Positions 21,587-32,771 of a stretch of DNA of 64,000 nt are shown piece after piece (position 1 is the first letter of the stretch; every line of letters begins with the position of its first letter). Location: assembly GCA_950022295.1 (NCBI GenBank), contig OX465596.1, positions 218,519,501-218,583,500 on the forward strand, in the 5' to 3' direction. The notes beneath the pieces were generated by a model. It was not told where the DNA came from. It worked only from the letters and a program-made list of their open reading frames with translations, and ran no database searches. This stretch comes from Bromus sterilis (Eukaryota > Streptophyta > Magnoliopsida > Poales > Poaceae). A program made the position numbers and the translations under genes.

Positions 21587-24500
21587 TTACTGCACATTGC
21601 GTGAGTCCAATATGCTTAACTCACACCTTAGTGCACAGAACCTCTTGTCATCCAAGGGCTTCGTAAAGATATCAACCAATTGATCTTCGGTGCGTACATG
21701 GCTGATTACAATATCTTCTCGCTGAACGTGATCTCGAAGAAAATGATGACGAATGTCAATATGCTTCGTTCGAGAGTGTTGCACAGGGTTATGGGCAATC
21801 TTGATAGCACTCTCGTTATCACATAGTAATGGAATTTTCTTCACAAGAATACCGTAATCTTTCAGCGTTTGCTTGAGCCACAGAATCTGAGTGCAGCATG
21901 AACCGGCAGCAATATACTCGGCTTCAGCCGTAGAAATAGATACGCAATTCTGTTTCTTCGAAGCCCAACAGACAAGAGATCTACCGAGAAAATGACATGT
22001 GCTGAGGTAGATTTCCTGTCGACTCGATCACCGGCCCAGTCAGAATCAGAATATCCAACGAGATCAAACTGGGCACCCTTAGGATACCAAAGTCCCAAAG
22101 ATGGTGTGTGTGCCAGATATCGAAGAATTCGCTTGACAGCAATATGATGTGATTCTTTCGGGTTTGCCTGAAAACGAGCACACATACAAACTGATAGCAT
22201 AATGTCAGGTCTAGATGCACAAAGATAAAGAATCGAACCGATCATCGAGCGATATTTCTTCTAATCGAAAGGTTTGCCCTTCTCATCTGCATCTAGATGA
22301 ACATTCGTAGGCATTGGAGTCTTGATAGTTTTGCAACTGACAAGATCGAACTTCTTCAGACAATCTCTGAGATACTTCTCTTGAGAGATGAAAGTCCAAT
22401 TCTTCTGTTGACGGATTTGAAGCCCGAGAAAGAACTTCAATTCACCCATCATAGACATTTCATATTTCTTCGACATCATACGAGCAAATTCTTCGCTAAT
22501 ATCAGGGTTAGTACAACCAAAAATAATATCATCGACATAAATTTGACACACAAAAAGATCATTTTTGTATGCATGAGTAAAAAGAGTCAGATCAGTTGTT
22601 CCTGGTTTGAAGCCCTTCTTCAGAAGAAAATCCTTCAGTGTTTCATACCAAGCACGAGGTGCTTGCTTTAACCCATATAGGGCCTTGTGCAACCTGTACA
22701 CCTTGTCAGGATTCTTTGGGTCTTCAAAACCTGGTGGCTGCATAACATATACTTCTTCTTCGATTTCAACATTAAGAAATGCACTTTTGACATCCATTTG
22801 ATATAGCAATATACCATTATAATTGGCAAAAGCAAGCATGACACGAATGGATTCAAGTCGAGAAACTGAGGCATAAGTCTCACCGAAATCAATACCTTCG
22901 ATTTGGGTGTAGCCTTGAGCAACCAGTCGAGCTTTATTCCTTACCACAATGCCATCTTCGTCTTGCTTGTTGCGAAAAATCCACTTCGTACCAATGATAT
23001 TATGCTTCTTGGGATCAGGTCTATCAACAAGGGACCAGACTTTATTTCTCTCGAACTGATTAAGTTCTTCGAGCATTGCAGTCATCCAGTCTGAGTCCTT
23101 CATGGCTTCATCAAATTTTGATGGTTCTAGCATGGATACAAACGAGAAATTTCCATAGAAGTTAGCTAATCGAGTTCGAGAACGAGTGGTGGGACGACTT
23201 GGTAAATGAATCTCTTCGAGTATTGAGTCGACGTCCACTCTTCTTCGAACACGAGGTAAAACTCCTTCATCATCTTGTGGGTCCGGTTGTCCTTCGGGAT
23301 CAGCTTGACCTTCGGGATCAGCTTGTCCTTCGGGAACATTTTCTTCGTTTACGCGTTCTCCTTCGACCTGTACATCATTTGCTTCAGGATGTTGATCTCC
23401 AGCGCCCCGGGCTATGTGTGGGAACATTGGACCATCATCATCCTTGTTTTCTTGACGTGCATTTCCTTCGACAGGTCGAATATCTCCAATAGCCATGTAC
23501 CTGATAACTTCATCCAAAGGTGGTTCATCCAGGTTAAGAGGTAATTGCTCTTTTTGAGAGCCGTTAGTTTCATCAAATCGAACATTTACAGTTTCTACAA
23601 CTTTGCCAAGATGAGAGTTGCAAACTCTGTAAGTGTGAGAATTCGAACCATAACCTAGGAGAAAACCTTCGTGAGCCTTTGGGGAAAACTTGGAGCTGTG
23701 ATTCATATCTCTGATATAGCATGGAGCACCAAAAACCCTGAGATATGAAACATTTGGCTTTTTACCAGTAATAAGTTCATGTGAAGTTTTCTTCAGAAAC
23801 TTGTGCAGATAAACCTTGTTGATGATATGACACGCAGTATTGATTGCTTTAGCCCAGAACCTGATAGGAGTCTTGTATTCAGCAAGCATTGTTCTGGAAA
23901 TTTCAATAAGTGTTCGATTCTTTCTCTCGACCACACCATTTTGTTGCGGTGTATAAGCAGCCGAGAATTCATGAGTAAATCCATATTCATCAAGAAGATC
24001 TTCGATATGAGTGTTTTTGAATTCTGTACCATTGTCACTTCTGATATGCTTGAGAGATAATTCATATTCAGTCTGAGCTCTCTTTGCGAAGGTTTTGAAG
24101 ATTTCAACAACCTTGCTCTTGTCATCTAGAAATAAAACCCAAGTATATCGAGAGAAATCATCAACAATAACCAGACCATACTTGTTACCTCCAAGACTAG
24201 CATAAGTTTGAGGACCAAATAAATCCATATGAAGTAATTCAAGAGGACGAGTAGTAGTCATTATAGTTTTTGCTGAGTGATGTTTCTTGGCAATCTTTCC
24301 TGCTTCACAGGCACTGCATAGACGATCTTTATCGAATTTAACATTATCAATTCCAACGATGTTCTTCTTCGAGATAAGAGTTTGAAGGTTTTTCATTCCT
24401 GCATGCCCAAGTCTTTGGTGCCATAACCAACCAGAAGTGGCTTTGGCCATTAAACATGTGGACACTGCAGGTCCCGAAGAAAAATCAACGACATAAAGGT

Positions 24501-24819
24501 CACCTTTGCGATATCCTTCGAACACGAAGGAATAATCATCCTGTGAAAAGACAACACAATGAGAAGCAGAAAACAGAACAAGCATACCCATATCACAAAG
24601 TTTTGAGATAGACATAAGATTATATCCAAGTGATTGAACAAGCATAACCTTATCAATATGCTTATCCTTCGATATAGCTACCTTACCCAAACCAATTACT
24701 TTTCTTTTGTTGTTATCACCGAAGGTAATGTATCTCTGTGAAGATTCAGTGAGTTTGTCTTCGGTGAACAACTCTTTGTCTCCGGTCATATGATTTGTAC
24801 ATCCACTATCCATGATCAC
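21587..24819 (-). pseudogene. C: Copia pol (PR-INT-RT-RNase H), nearly intact
   Basis: From Met 24819: protease active site D-S-G at residues 4-6; integrase zinc site (WHQRLGH, then CSACEAGK, about 133-175); integrase D199, D262, E298 with exact D,D35E spacing; an EGQADP-repeat linker (about 497-514); reverse transcriptase from about 580 with D676 (YQMDVKSAFLN) and YVDD at 761-764; RNase H with YSDSDWAGD and the CDNESAIKIAHNP block ending at 21587. The order PR-INT-RT-RH is diagnostic of Ty1/Copia. Two lesions: TAG at 22261-22263 between RT and RNase H, and a 1-nt deletion near 22003 in RNase H. The N-terminal 10 codons overlap the gag frame, and pol lies in the -1 frame relative to the ancestral gag frame. 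Confidence 0.92.
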
Positions 24820-27448
24820 TTCGGATCCACCGGAGACATAGCCCTGCAGAAGAATTAGTTCTTCTTAACCACCCACAAACGAGCAGGTGACTTAGAAGGC
24901 ATGGAAGAGCTAGATGGGGCAGAAATATTATATCGAACATGATTGCATTGTCTATCTGGACCATCAAGCACACCATAAATATAATTCCTCGACGATGGGT
25001 TAGAGTACTGATGAGTAACAGAAACTTTGGTGTTATTGTCACGATGACGATAAACATTTCTATCGATACGATAGTATTCCTTCTGGGAACATTTGAAGAA
25101 GGCACCAAGGGTTCATTTCTATCCTCGAGAGAATAGTAGTGATTCGGTGGTACCGAGGATTTTCCCTGCATAGAATGGTTAGGGGGCAGTTTTTCTACGA
25201 GAGATTTGCGAACCCAAATCTGTCGCTTATAGAAACCATTCTTCGGAGGAGTACCAACGAATTCAGCTGACACCTTTCCTTCCTGATCTTTGACAAGCTT
25301 GTAGTCAGAATCAAGTGATTCATCAACAATAGCTTTGTCAATGTTGCAACTGAAACCTGAAAGGTTAGCAATATCAATGGGCTTTTCTTTCGCAAGAACC
25401 CAGAAAGTTTTAGGATACTGCTCGGGTTCCCAGTAGGTTCCATCAGGATTGATTTTCCTTTCGAAGCCACCTTCGTTTCGGGGATTCCTGTGAAGAAGAG
25501 CCTTTCGTAGGATATCACATAGGTACTGGTGTCCCTGCACACTTTTGAACATGCCTGTTTCAAATAAAATTTTCAACCTGAGGAGTTCCTCGGTAATGGT
25601 TTCCTCATTCGAGGGGTTAGCATCATCAATCACAATAGGTTGCTTTCCTTTCGATCTCTCATAAATAGACTCAATTTTACTTCGTTCCAAACAGGTTAAG
25701 CAAGGTGAAGAAGATTCATTTTTAGCTTCTGAGCCTTGTTGAGCCATGAGCGTGAGATTGACACTTTCCAACTCTTCATTAGCCTCTCTCAGTTTCTCGA
25801 GAGCCATTTTCCCTTGAACGAATTCATAGGTTAGCTTCTCGTAGTCCACTGAGAGAAGATCATGCCGAGAGGAAAGCTCATCATACTTTTCCTTCAGAGC
25901 AGCATGCTCATTCGTCAAAGTTTGACCTTTCTCAATCTCATCAATCAACAAATTCTCAGATTTTTGAATAGTTTCACTTAGAGAATCTAGCTCATCTTGT
26001 TGGATAGAAGCAATTTTGGCAAGTTTAGCATAACTTATCCTAGAGTTACTTTCATAAGCAGATCCATCAGAAGTATCATAGGAATTCTTAGATGAGGATA
26101 CCTTAGCCTTGGCCATGAGGTAGTAAGATGGAGATTCATCTTCGCTGCTTTGGTTGGTGAAGAATGAACTTGAAGTCTTGCTCAAAGCAAATGCTAAACC
26201 AGCAACACCATCAGATTCAGAACCAGAACCAGAACCAGATCTTGGGTTTGATTCAGCTTCGGAACCGGATGCTTCATCTTCAGAGTTCATCTCTTTACCC
26301 AGATAGGCTTTGGCACGATGGGAATTCTTTCGTCGAGAGGAATGTGATTTCGAGGAAGAACCCTCTCGATGCTTGTGATACTTCTTCTTCATGTCATCAT
26401 CAGAACCGTCTTTCTTGTCTTTTCTGGACTTTGAATCATATCTCTTCGACTCATAGTTTTTGATCGATCTGTGAGACTTGCTCGAAGAATTGCTGTGAGA
26501 ATGCTTTGATCTATGTTCAATTTCCCAGAGAGGACAATCAGCAATGAAGTGACCTGGCTTCTTGCACTTATAGCAACAGTTATCTTTCGCTGATGAGTTT
26601 CTGGATGATGATCGATGCTGTGATGAATTGCTTGAATGTCTTGAAGAGTAGTTTTTCTTCGGTGAAGAGGAGTTCCTTCTCTGAATGCGATTGAATCTTC
26701 TCATTATCAGTGCCAGATCTTTTCCAATGTTCTCGGGGTCATCTGAGGCACAATCCGATTCAGAACTAGCTTCAGGAGAGGAGTGATGTGAAGCTCTGGC
26801 CTTCAGTGCATGAGATTTTCTTCGTGTCCCATTAATATCTCGTTTTTCATCTTCTTCCATCTCGAAGGTATTAAGTCTCTCGAGAATATCAGCGACAACT
26901 AGATCCTTGAAATCAGTCCTTTCCTTGATCATCAGCACAATGTGATCGAAGAAATCATCAAGGGAACGAAGCACTGTTCTGACAATAATCCGATTGGTAA
27001 TATCTTCGGCACCGAGGGAAATCACTTCATTTGACAGCGCAGTGAGTCTGCTGTATATGGAGCTAACTTTTTCTCCCTCGTGCCTCTTGAAACGATAGAA
27101 CTTGCTTCGAAGAGTGTCAATACGAGCATCTTTCTGAGTAGATACACCTTCACCAATCTTCTCGAGATAAACACCTTTGGCCGAAGGAATATTCTTGACC
27201 TCATGGTATTTCTCTGGAATCAGATGATTTGTTATGAAGACCCAGACTTCAGTATCTAGCTCTATCTTCTTTGCCTCTTCAGGAGTGATGGCATTTGTGT
27301 CTTTGACAGTTACACCATTCTTGACAACTTCCCAAGCGGCAGAGTTGATAGCCATGATATTCCTCTTCATTTTGTCCTTCCAATAGGGATAGTCCTTCCC
27401 ATTGAAGATAGGGATTGGTTCCCCCGAGCGAACAGCTGCAAACGACAT
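24806..27448 (-). pseudogene. C: gag with CCHC zinc knuckle and coiled coil, late frameshift
   Basis: Preferred start is ATG 27448 (MSFAAVRSGEP); an ATG at 27460 adds four residues. The N-terminal capsid-like region has FNGKDYPYWKDKMKRNI and a conserved helical core to about residue 200. A Ser/Arg/Lys-rich linker and a zinc knuckle CYKCKKPGHFIADC (about 292-305 from this start) follow, then a Ser/Asp/Lys-rich segment and a long coiled coil (about 480-575). Gag packages element RNA into virus-like particles. Compared with relative D, one C is missing near 25092, so the last ~95 codons are read in a wrong frame. The long C-terminal extension after the knuckle is typical of Sirevirus gags. Confidence 0.88.
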
Positions 27449-27504
27449 TCTTGACAACACTCCAGGTTGTTAGACCAAAATACGCAGAGCGTAGGGAGTG
27501 CCTA

Positions 27505-27516
27505 GCTCTGATACCA
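27505..27516 (-). promoter_or_regulatory. C: primer-binding site (tRNA-iMet type)
   Basis: The minus strand reads TGGTATCAGAGC two bases after the 5' LTR end GAGCTTTCA. It is complementary to initiator methionine tRNA. Confidence 0.9.
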
Positions 27517-27518
27517 AT

Positions 27519-28785
27519 TGAAAGCTCAAGAATGATCAGAGGGGGAGGGGGTGAATGATCACTTCTAAAAATTCTAAGGAACTTAGAAGGAATTCATGCA
27601 AACTGCGAAGGACTAAGGCATCTCGAAGGAAATACAGTGTCGAAAGTAATGCATGGCTCGAAAGGATTTGGAGCGAAGGAAAACATCGAAGACAAACAGG
27701 CAACGAGTAAATACTTAATGTAAAAGCATGAAGGAAAACGAGCCTGACACGACGATGTTTGGTAAACCAGTTCACACTCTGCAAAGTGCTACGTATGGTT
27801 GGAGGGACTGGTGAGTGAACACCTGGAGCAAAACTCTCTCCGTCCTATTTTCCACTGCAACAAACTCCTCGAGCTTGTCCAGTTTTCACTCGAGGTAGAT
27901 GATTCAGGACATCTCCGAGACCTTTACAAACTTCCTTCAGCAGTGACAATTTCTCTTCGAATGCTTGACAGGCGACGCCTAACCGTCTAGGAGACTTGCA
28001 GTTCTCCAAGATAAAAAGATCGGCTAATCTCAACCTAAGTCATAGTGAATAGCTCAACTCAGTTCAGACTTGGGATTTCGGTTTTCTCTCGATGAATCTC
28101 TCTTGAGATGCTCACAGACTTCTGTCTTAGAATCTTCAGTGGAGCAGCCAACCCGAAATGGAGGGTAGGTGCGGGGTATTTATAGTTGGCGATCCCGATG
28201 GGTAAAATGACTGAAGTGACCCGATGCAACCGCTTGACGCGTGTCCACAACGGTCGGATTCCAATCACTGCGCAACTTTACTTGAGGAACAAGTAAGCTG
28301 ACTTACCGAACGAGTACTCTCTCGAAAGCATGAAGTGCGATGACTTTTCCTTCGAGCTATTCACTCGACTCAGTAAGATTTCTCTCGGTAGGCTTTTATG
28401 GGTTTTGTTTGAGCAGAGCAAATTCACTTGGACTAAGATCTCAACTAGCAAACCCCTCTTGATAGTATGGTTTTTCCTACGACTCAAGAAAAAGAAAGAG
28501 AAACTAGTAAAAATACTAAGCCTTCGACCAGCTTCATCTTTCTCCTCGTTGCGCTTTTACTCGAGAGAGACTTTTTCTTCGACTACATTTTTAGGGGTTG
28601 TCTTCCTTCAAAGGTTTCGGTAAATAACTGCAGCTCTGTTGCAGTGAATTGTCCTTCGACCTTCTACTTGCAAACTCCATTCTTTCGGAACCTAAGTATC
28701 TGTTTATACTCGAAAACAATATTAGTTCCACTTCTGCTTTGTCCAACAATGTCCAAAACCTTCGGGGGCAAAACTTGCTCTTACA
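27519..28785 (-). repeat. C: 5' LTR, 1267 bp
   Basis: Matches 14637-15903 without length change. It carries the promoter TATA (CTATAAATAC, minus, 28176-28185). Its outer end TGTAAG abuts the duplicated ACTCT at 28786-28790. Confidence 0.92.
28176..28185 (-). promoter_or_regulatory. C 5' LTR TATA box
   Basis: CTATAAATAC on the minus strand, followed by a CCCCGCACC leader. It should direct transcription of the genomic RNA toward gag. Confidence 0.7.
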
Positions 28786-31755
28786 ACTCTCTATATTTTA
28801 TTTGGTCTATATTAATTTTATGGTTTATTTGAGAGTAATTATTGTCAAATTATATTGTTATTACAAATTTGAAAAAAAACCAAAATCCTAAGTTTACTGG
28901 GCCGAGCCCATCTTTGTCTATTTTTCCCTCTATTCTTTTTTCTCTTGGGCCGAATTCCCCCACTAAAGCCCACAACCCGGTCGTCTTTTTCCTCCACTCG
29001 TTCTTGTACGTGAACACGTACAGAAAACATAGCCATGGCCTGGAGCTCTTCCTTCCCTCCTTCCATCTAGTCCTTTGACCGATTCACTTTAGAACCTGTA
29101 TCAAAATTGTGGCCAAGTTCATGAGGAATCCATTCAGAGAAACAAACACGCATTTTAATGCTTTCAATGTCCAGAAATTTCTCCACGAACGCCATTAAAA
29201 CCTTCCAATTTTTTTTGTGTGGATCTCCATGTATGGAACTCCCTAGCACCTATAAATAGGACCATGTGCGAGCACCACAGTCCTCAGCCAAATCCTCAAA
29301 AATCCCCCTCCAATATTTCCCGTGCTACGAGCAATTTCTCGCCGGAGTTCCTCCATGCTGCCGCCGTTCATCGTAGATCCTGACGTCTACGAGGTGACCC
29401 TGAGCCCATTTATTTTCTTGGTCCATATGTTAGTATTGCGCACCTTTGTGACATGTTTTCCCTCTCGATTGCAAGGCCGGAGCACGCCGTACAAGTCACC
29501 GTGATCTCTACATGTTCTTCTCAACCCCGGCGACACTTCACGACTATTCAAGAACGACAATGGAGCTATAATCTTGTCCCACGAGTCTCCCACGTCGTCC
29601 TCTACACCGTTCCACTATTAGTTGTTGCCGGATACCTTATTTCCAAAATTCCGGTGAGATCTCCGGTGAGCTCTCTCTCCCCCTGTTTTACACACATTTT
29701 TTTTCTGTTAAAAAAAACGAACAGGTATAGACCAATCACATCATGACACGTGTCATTCCAGTTTCCAATCCCGTAATTCTTTTTTAGAAAAATAGCCAAA
29801 CTTCAAAAATTCATATCTTATAGTCCGTAAATCGGATTTCCACAAATTTTATATGTATGGATTCCTTGGAAAATGTAATTTTTTATGGTCCAGTAACATT
29901 TCACTTTTGATAATTCGAAATTTAACTCAAATTTATTTTTGTAATTTGAGTATATTTGATACACATTTTATTCTATAATTTATTTTGAAATCTTTCCTTC
30001 ATCAAATTTGATCCTTACTATCACACCTTTCTTTTAGACATTTTTCACATTCTTTCCATCATGTAAATACTTTATTTTTGACCTGAAGCCTTTGTTTTAA
30101 CTTTCATTTAGTTATATCATTTTCCCTTTCGACCATAGAAACAAGTCAATCTTTTCAAGATTCCTATCAGATCATTTTTATATGGTCAAACAAACTGAAG
30201 TTTGGCATACCCTCAATTCAATTGATTTTATAATCAATGTTTCCTTGTATCAATTTTATCCAATACACGGAATATGATTTGGGTCATATTTCCATCCAAG
30301 CCAACATGATCCTATCTCAACCAAGCCCCGCCATAGTAATTAGTTTATTAATAGTAATAACTAAATATTTATGTTGTAATTGTATCTTATTTGGATATTC
30401 AATTTGGATTTGTGTTGTGTGTTGAATTATTTCTCTTCTACCGTTAGATATATTGTAACGAGAAGGAGAGACGACTACGAGTAGATTATTTCATCTTCAG
30501 GATCCAAGCAAGTTATTCTTTTGGTCATACTCCCGTTATACCTATAATTTTCCTATGCATTGTAGTCCAACTTAAATATTATGCATTGATAGGATTATAT
30601 ATTATATTATACTATTACACCCAGTAGTTCATTGAGGTAGGTCCGAACCTTATATCATTGTTGCCACCGTGTATAATTATACTGCTTTGCTAAGTAGACG
30701 TGGATTGGAAAGTGATACATTATGAGGTATGAGTGACTAAGTGGTAAACAGGACCAAGATAATATTAATGAATCACCTGGGTGGAATGGTTGGGGGCACC
30801 CTGGAGGAACCAGTGGATTTTGCTGAGTGACCTGGAGATGGCCAGTAATCACTGCGGAATGCCACCCAGGCTTAAAGGGATCAATCATATTTTTCATAAC
30901 TAGAAGCTTACATGTGCAGCCACAAGCTATTATCGGCGCTGGCTTGGTTGATTAGTTGTAGTGACTCTTACTAGGTGGTGCTACGAACGTAGTTATGTGT
31001 AGGTGGGATGGGAACCGCCAGAATAGGGGAAACTCTCCTAAAATACCATGTCTCGGCCTTCCTGTTTCCATACAACGTGTAGTGTGGAAAATACCAAAGG
31101 AGGTGGTCGAGTCTTGTGGGGAAAAGTGCACAAACCTCTGCAGAGTGTACAAACTGATCATGATTAGCCGTGTCCATGGTTACAGACAACTTTGAGCATC
31201 TAGAAGTGGGAATGTTGATGGATCTAATTAATCAATCGGGCTTCATCAACTTTGGGAATAGATTGACTTGGAGAAACCAACTCAATCATATTATGAGCTT
31301 TGTAGTACTGTCAAGATACTCTTTGAGTAGGACAAAATCAGCTTTATGCAAATTGAAACTTAGAGCTTTTTTACCAGCCAAATTGCATGTAGAAGATAGG
31401 TCTGTTATATATTCTTTTGGGAGTAACTTGCCGTACATTCAAAGTACTGACCCATTTTGGGCCGTAACCTTCGGTGTTGCAGGATTTTATACGACGAGTA
31501 AGTGATGCGATGTAGGGTTACGATATCTACACTCAACTTTGCCGTTGGTGTTGATGGGACTCCACTTATGTATTGTTTGTTTCCGCGGTGTTTTCTAGCC
31601 CAAAGGCTATGAGGTAATAAATACCATGTACTTACGTTACTTTTTGACATGTGATTTATGGTATTTCATCGAGTACTATGTGTGCTAGCATACTGATCCA
31701 GGGATAGCACAGAAGCATAGTATACTTGGTTCCTTTTCTGGACCGGGTCGTTACA
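28786..31755 (+). repeat. B: 3' LTR, second part
   Basis: Resumes B's LTR after C, starting with the TSD copy ACTCT (28786-28790), and ends GGGTCGTTACA at 31755. It matches 9220-12205, including a TATA box at 29250-29259. Next to it is B's right target duplication. Confidence 0.85.
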
Positions 31756-32071
31756 GAGGAGGGGGGAGGCTCCCAGGAGGCCAGAGGGCGCAGCCCCACC
31801 CCTGGCCGCGCCAGGGGGGCCTGGGCCCCCCTTGGCTGCCCTCTGGCCCCACTTCTGGCTTCGGGCTCCTTCGGGTGCGTGGATTTTCTGATATTTTTCT
31901 GGGAATTTTCTGAGACGTCCAAAAATCCATTTTCCTGCGCACAATAAAACCATACATGCAGCTCTACTGAAAACAGCGTTAGTGCAGGTTAGTTTCATCC
32001 AAATCATGCAAGAACGAGGGCAAAACAATAGCAAAAGTGTTTGGAAAAGTAGATACGTTTGGGACCTATCA
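31756..32071 (-). repeat. A: 5' LTR, 5' portion (after B)
   Basis: Starts with GAGGA, B's right TSD. On the minus strand it runs from the LTR terminus TGATAGGTCCCAAACGTATC (ending on + at 32071) through an AT-rich stretch and a GGCC-rich block (31761-31860) to the break point. With 7548-8620 it rebuilds an LTR of about 1.38 kb. Confidence 0.8.
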
Positions 32072-32102
32072 GGGGGCAGGGAATCTTCCCGTGCCAGGGA
32101 AC

Positions 32103-32661
32103 TGTTGGATATATGCCCTAGAGGAAAATTCATAAAGATATTTGTCACATATTCATTTTGTTTATAATACATTTTATACTATGCTAGAACTGTATTACTC
32201 GGAAACACTAATACACGTGTAGTATATAAACACCCGTCCCTAGTTTAAGTCAGGTAGATCAAGGTTTCCTGATCATGAGGTACGAACCGCCTATTGACAA
32301 TGATGTCATATCATTAGGAGAATGATGTGATGGACACCCACCCACCTAAAGCATTGCGATGTGATCAAGTCACATGGTTTAACATTGTGATGACTTTGTA
32401 ACATATGACTTAGTCCTTAGACTGTGATGATCATACATAATTACTGTCTACCAGGATACTTTTACCTGCATCCACCGCCTGGCTAAAATATGCTGGCCAT
32501 AAAGGTGTATCTTAGGTATTCGAAGTAGACACGTTAATGAGTATGCAAATAGGTCAAAACTGGATTTGTCAGTCCATGTGACGGACATGTACTCTGGGCC
32601 CACTCGGTGATATTGCATCAACGGCTTGCAATCAAGTGACTAGGTCACAAGGGATGTAATA
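32103..32661 (+). repeat. Angela/BARE-like LTR fragment 1
   Basis: Begins TGTTGGATATATGCCCTAGA, the start I know for Angela/BARE/WIS Copia LTRs. It carries other family hallmarks (AGGAGAATGATGTGATGGAC, GGGCCCACTCGG). It is cut short where a second LTR-like start appears. The 31 bases between A and this start (32072-32102) are unassigned. Confidence 0.7.
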
Positions 32662-32771
32662 TGTTGGAGATATGCCTAGAGGCAATCATGTTATGATGCT
32701 ATCTCCTTAAGTATTCATGAGTTATTTATATTGTCCTTGAACATCATCACTGATATGTATCAATAAGTATG
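32662..32771 (+). repeat. Angela/BARE-like LTR fragment 2 (interrupted by D)
   Basis: Another family-type start, TGTTGGAGATATGCCTAGAG, only 559 bp after the first. It is broken at 32772 by D's LTR, and its continuation is not seen on D's right side. Confidence 0.6.

Larger units (their letters stand above)
14637..28785 (-). mobile_element. C: Sirevirus/Maximus-like Ty1-Copia element, 14.1 kb
   Basis: Minus-strand element with every structural part visible: 5' LTR 28785-27519, PBS 27516-27505, gag 27448-24806, pol 24819-21587, a spacer with a candidate promoter and introns (21140-20484), a 1383-codon extra ORF (20483-16332), a polypurine region (16410-15904) and 3' LTR 15903-14637. The ACTCT TSD flanks it inside B's 3' LTR. 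Size, long gag with coiled coil, multiple polypurine tracts and an ORF after pol fit the Sirevirus lineage as I know it. Four TAG codons and two 1-nt deletions disable this copy. Confidence 0.9.
8621..31755 (+). mobile_element. B: long-LTR, non-coding retrotransposon hosting C
   Basis: Complete element of about 9 kb once C is removed: 5' LTR 8621-12205, PBS 12209-12220, interior 12206-14030, 3' LTR 14031-14636 and 28791-31755. It is flanked by the 5 bp TSD GAGGA. LTRs of 3.6 kb against a 1.8 kb interior without gag or pol make it a LARD-like non-autonomous element. The interior end (CTCGAGGACGAGAT, then TTTTAAGGGTG before the LTR) looks like that of chromovirus-type Gypsy elements, so a Gypsy parent is likely. 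Confidence 0.8.
1866..32071 (-). mobile_element. A: Athila-type Ty3/Gypsy element, non-autonomous
   Basis: Minus-strand element read from right to left: 5' LTR (32071 to 31756, then 8620 to 7548 after the B insertion), primer-binding site at 7536-7521, gag-protease 7461-4828, a GC-rich leader, a second ORF 4037-2826, then untranslated sequence. Reverse transcriptase, RNase H and integrase are absent between protease and the second ORF, so the copy depends on other elements. The 5' LTR starts TGATAGGTCCCAAACGTATC (minus) and ends GTTATCA, about 1.38 kb once B is removed. The left limit is approximate. Family assignment is from memory of Triticeae Athila-type elements. Confidence 0.75.
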
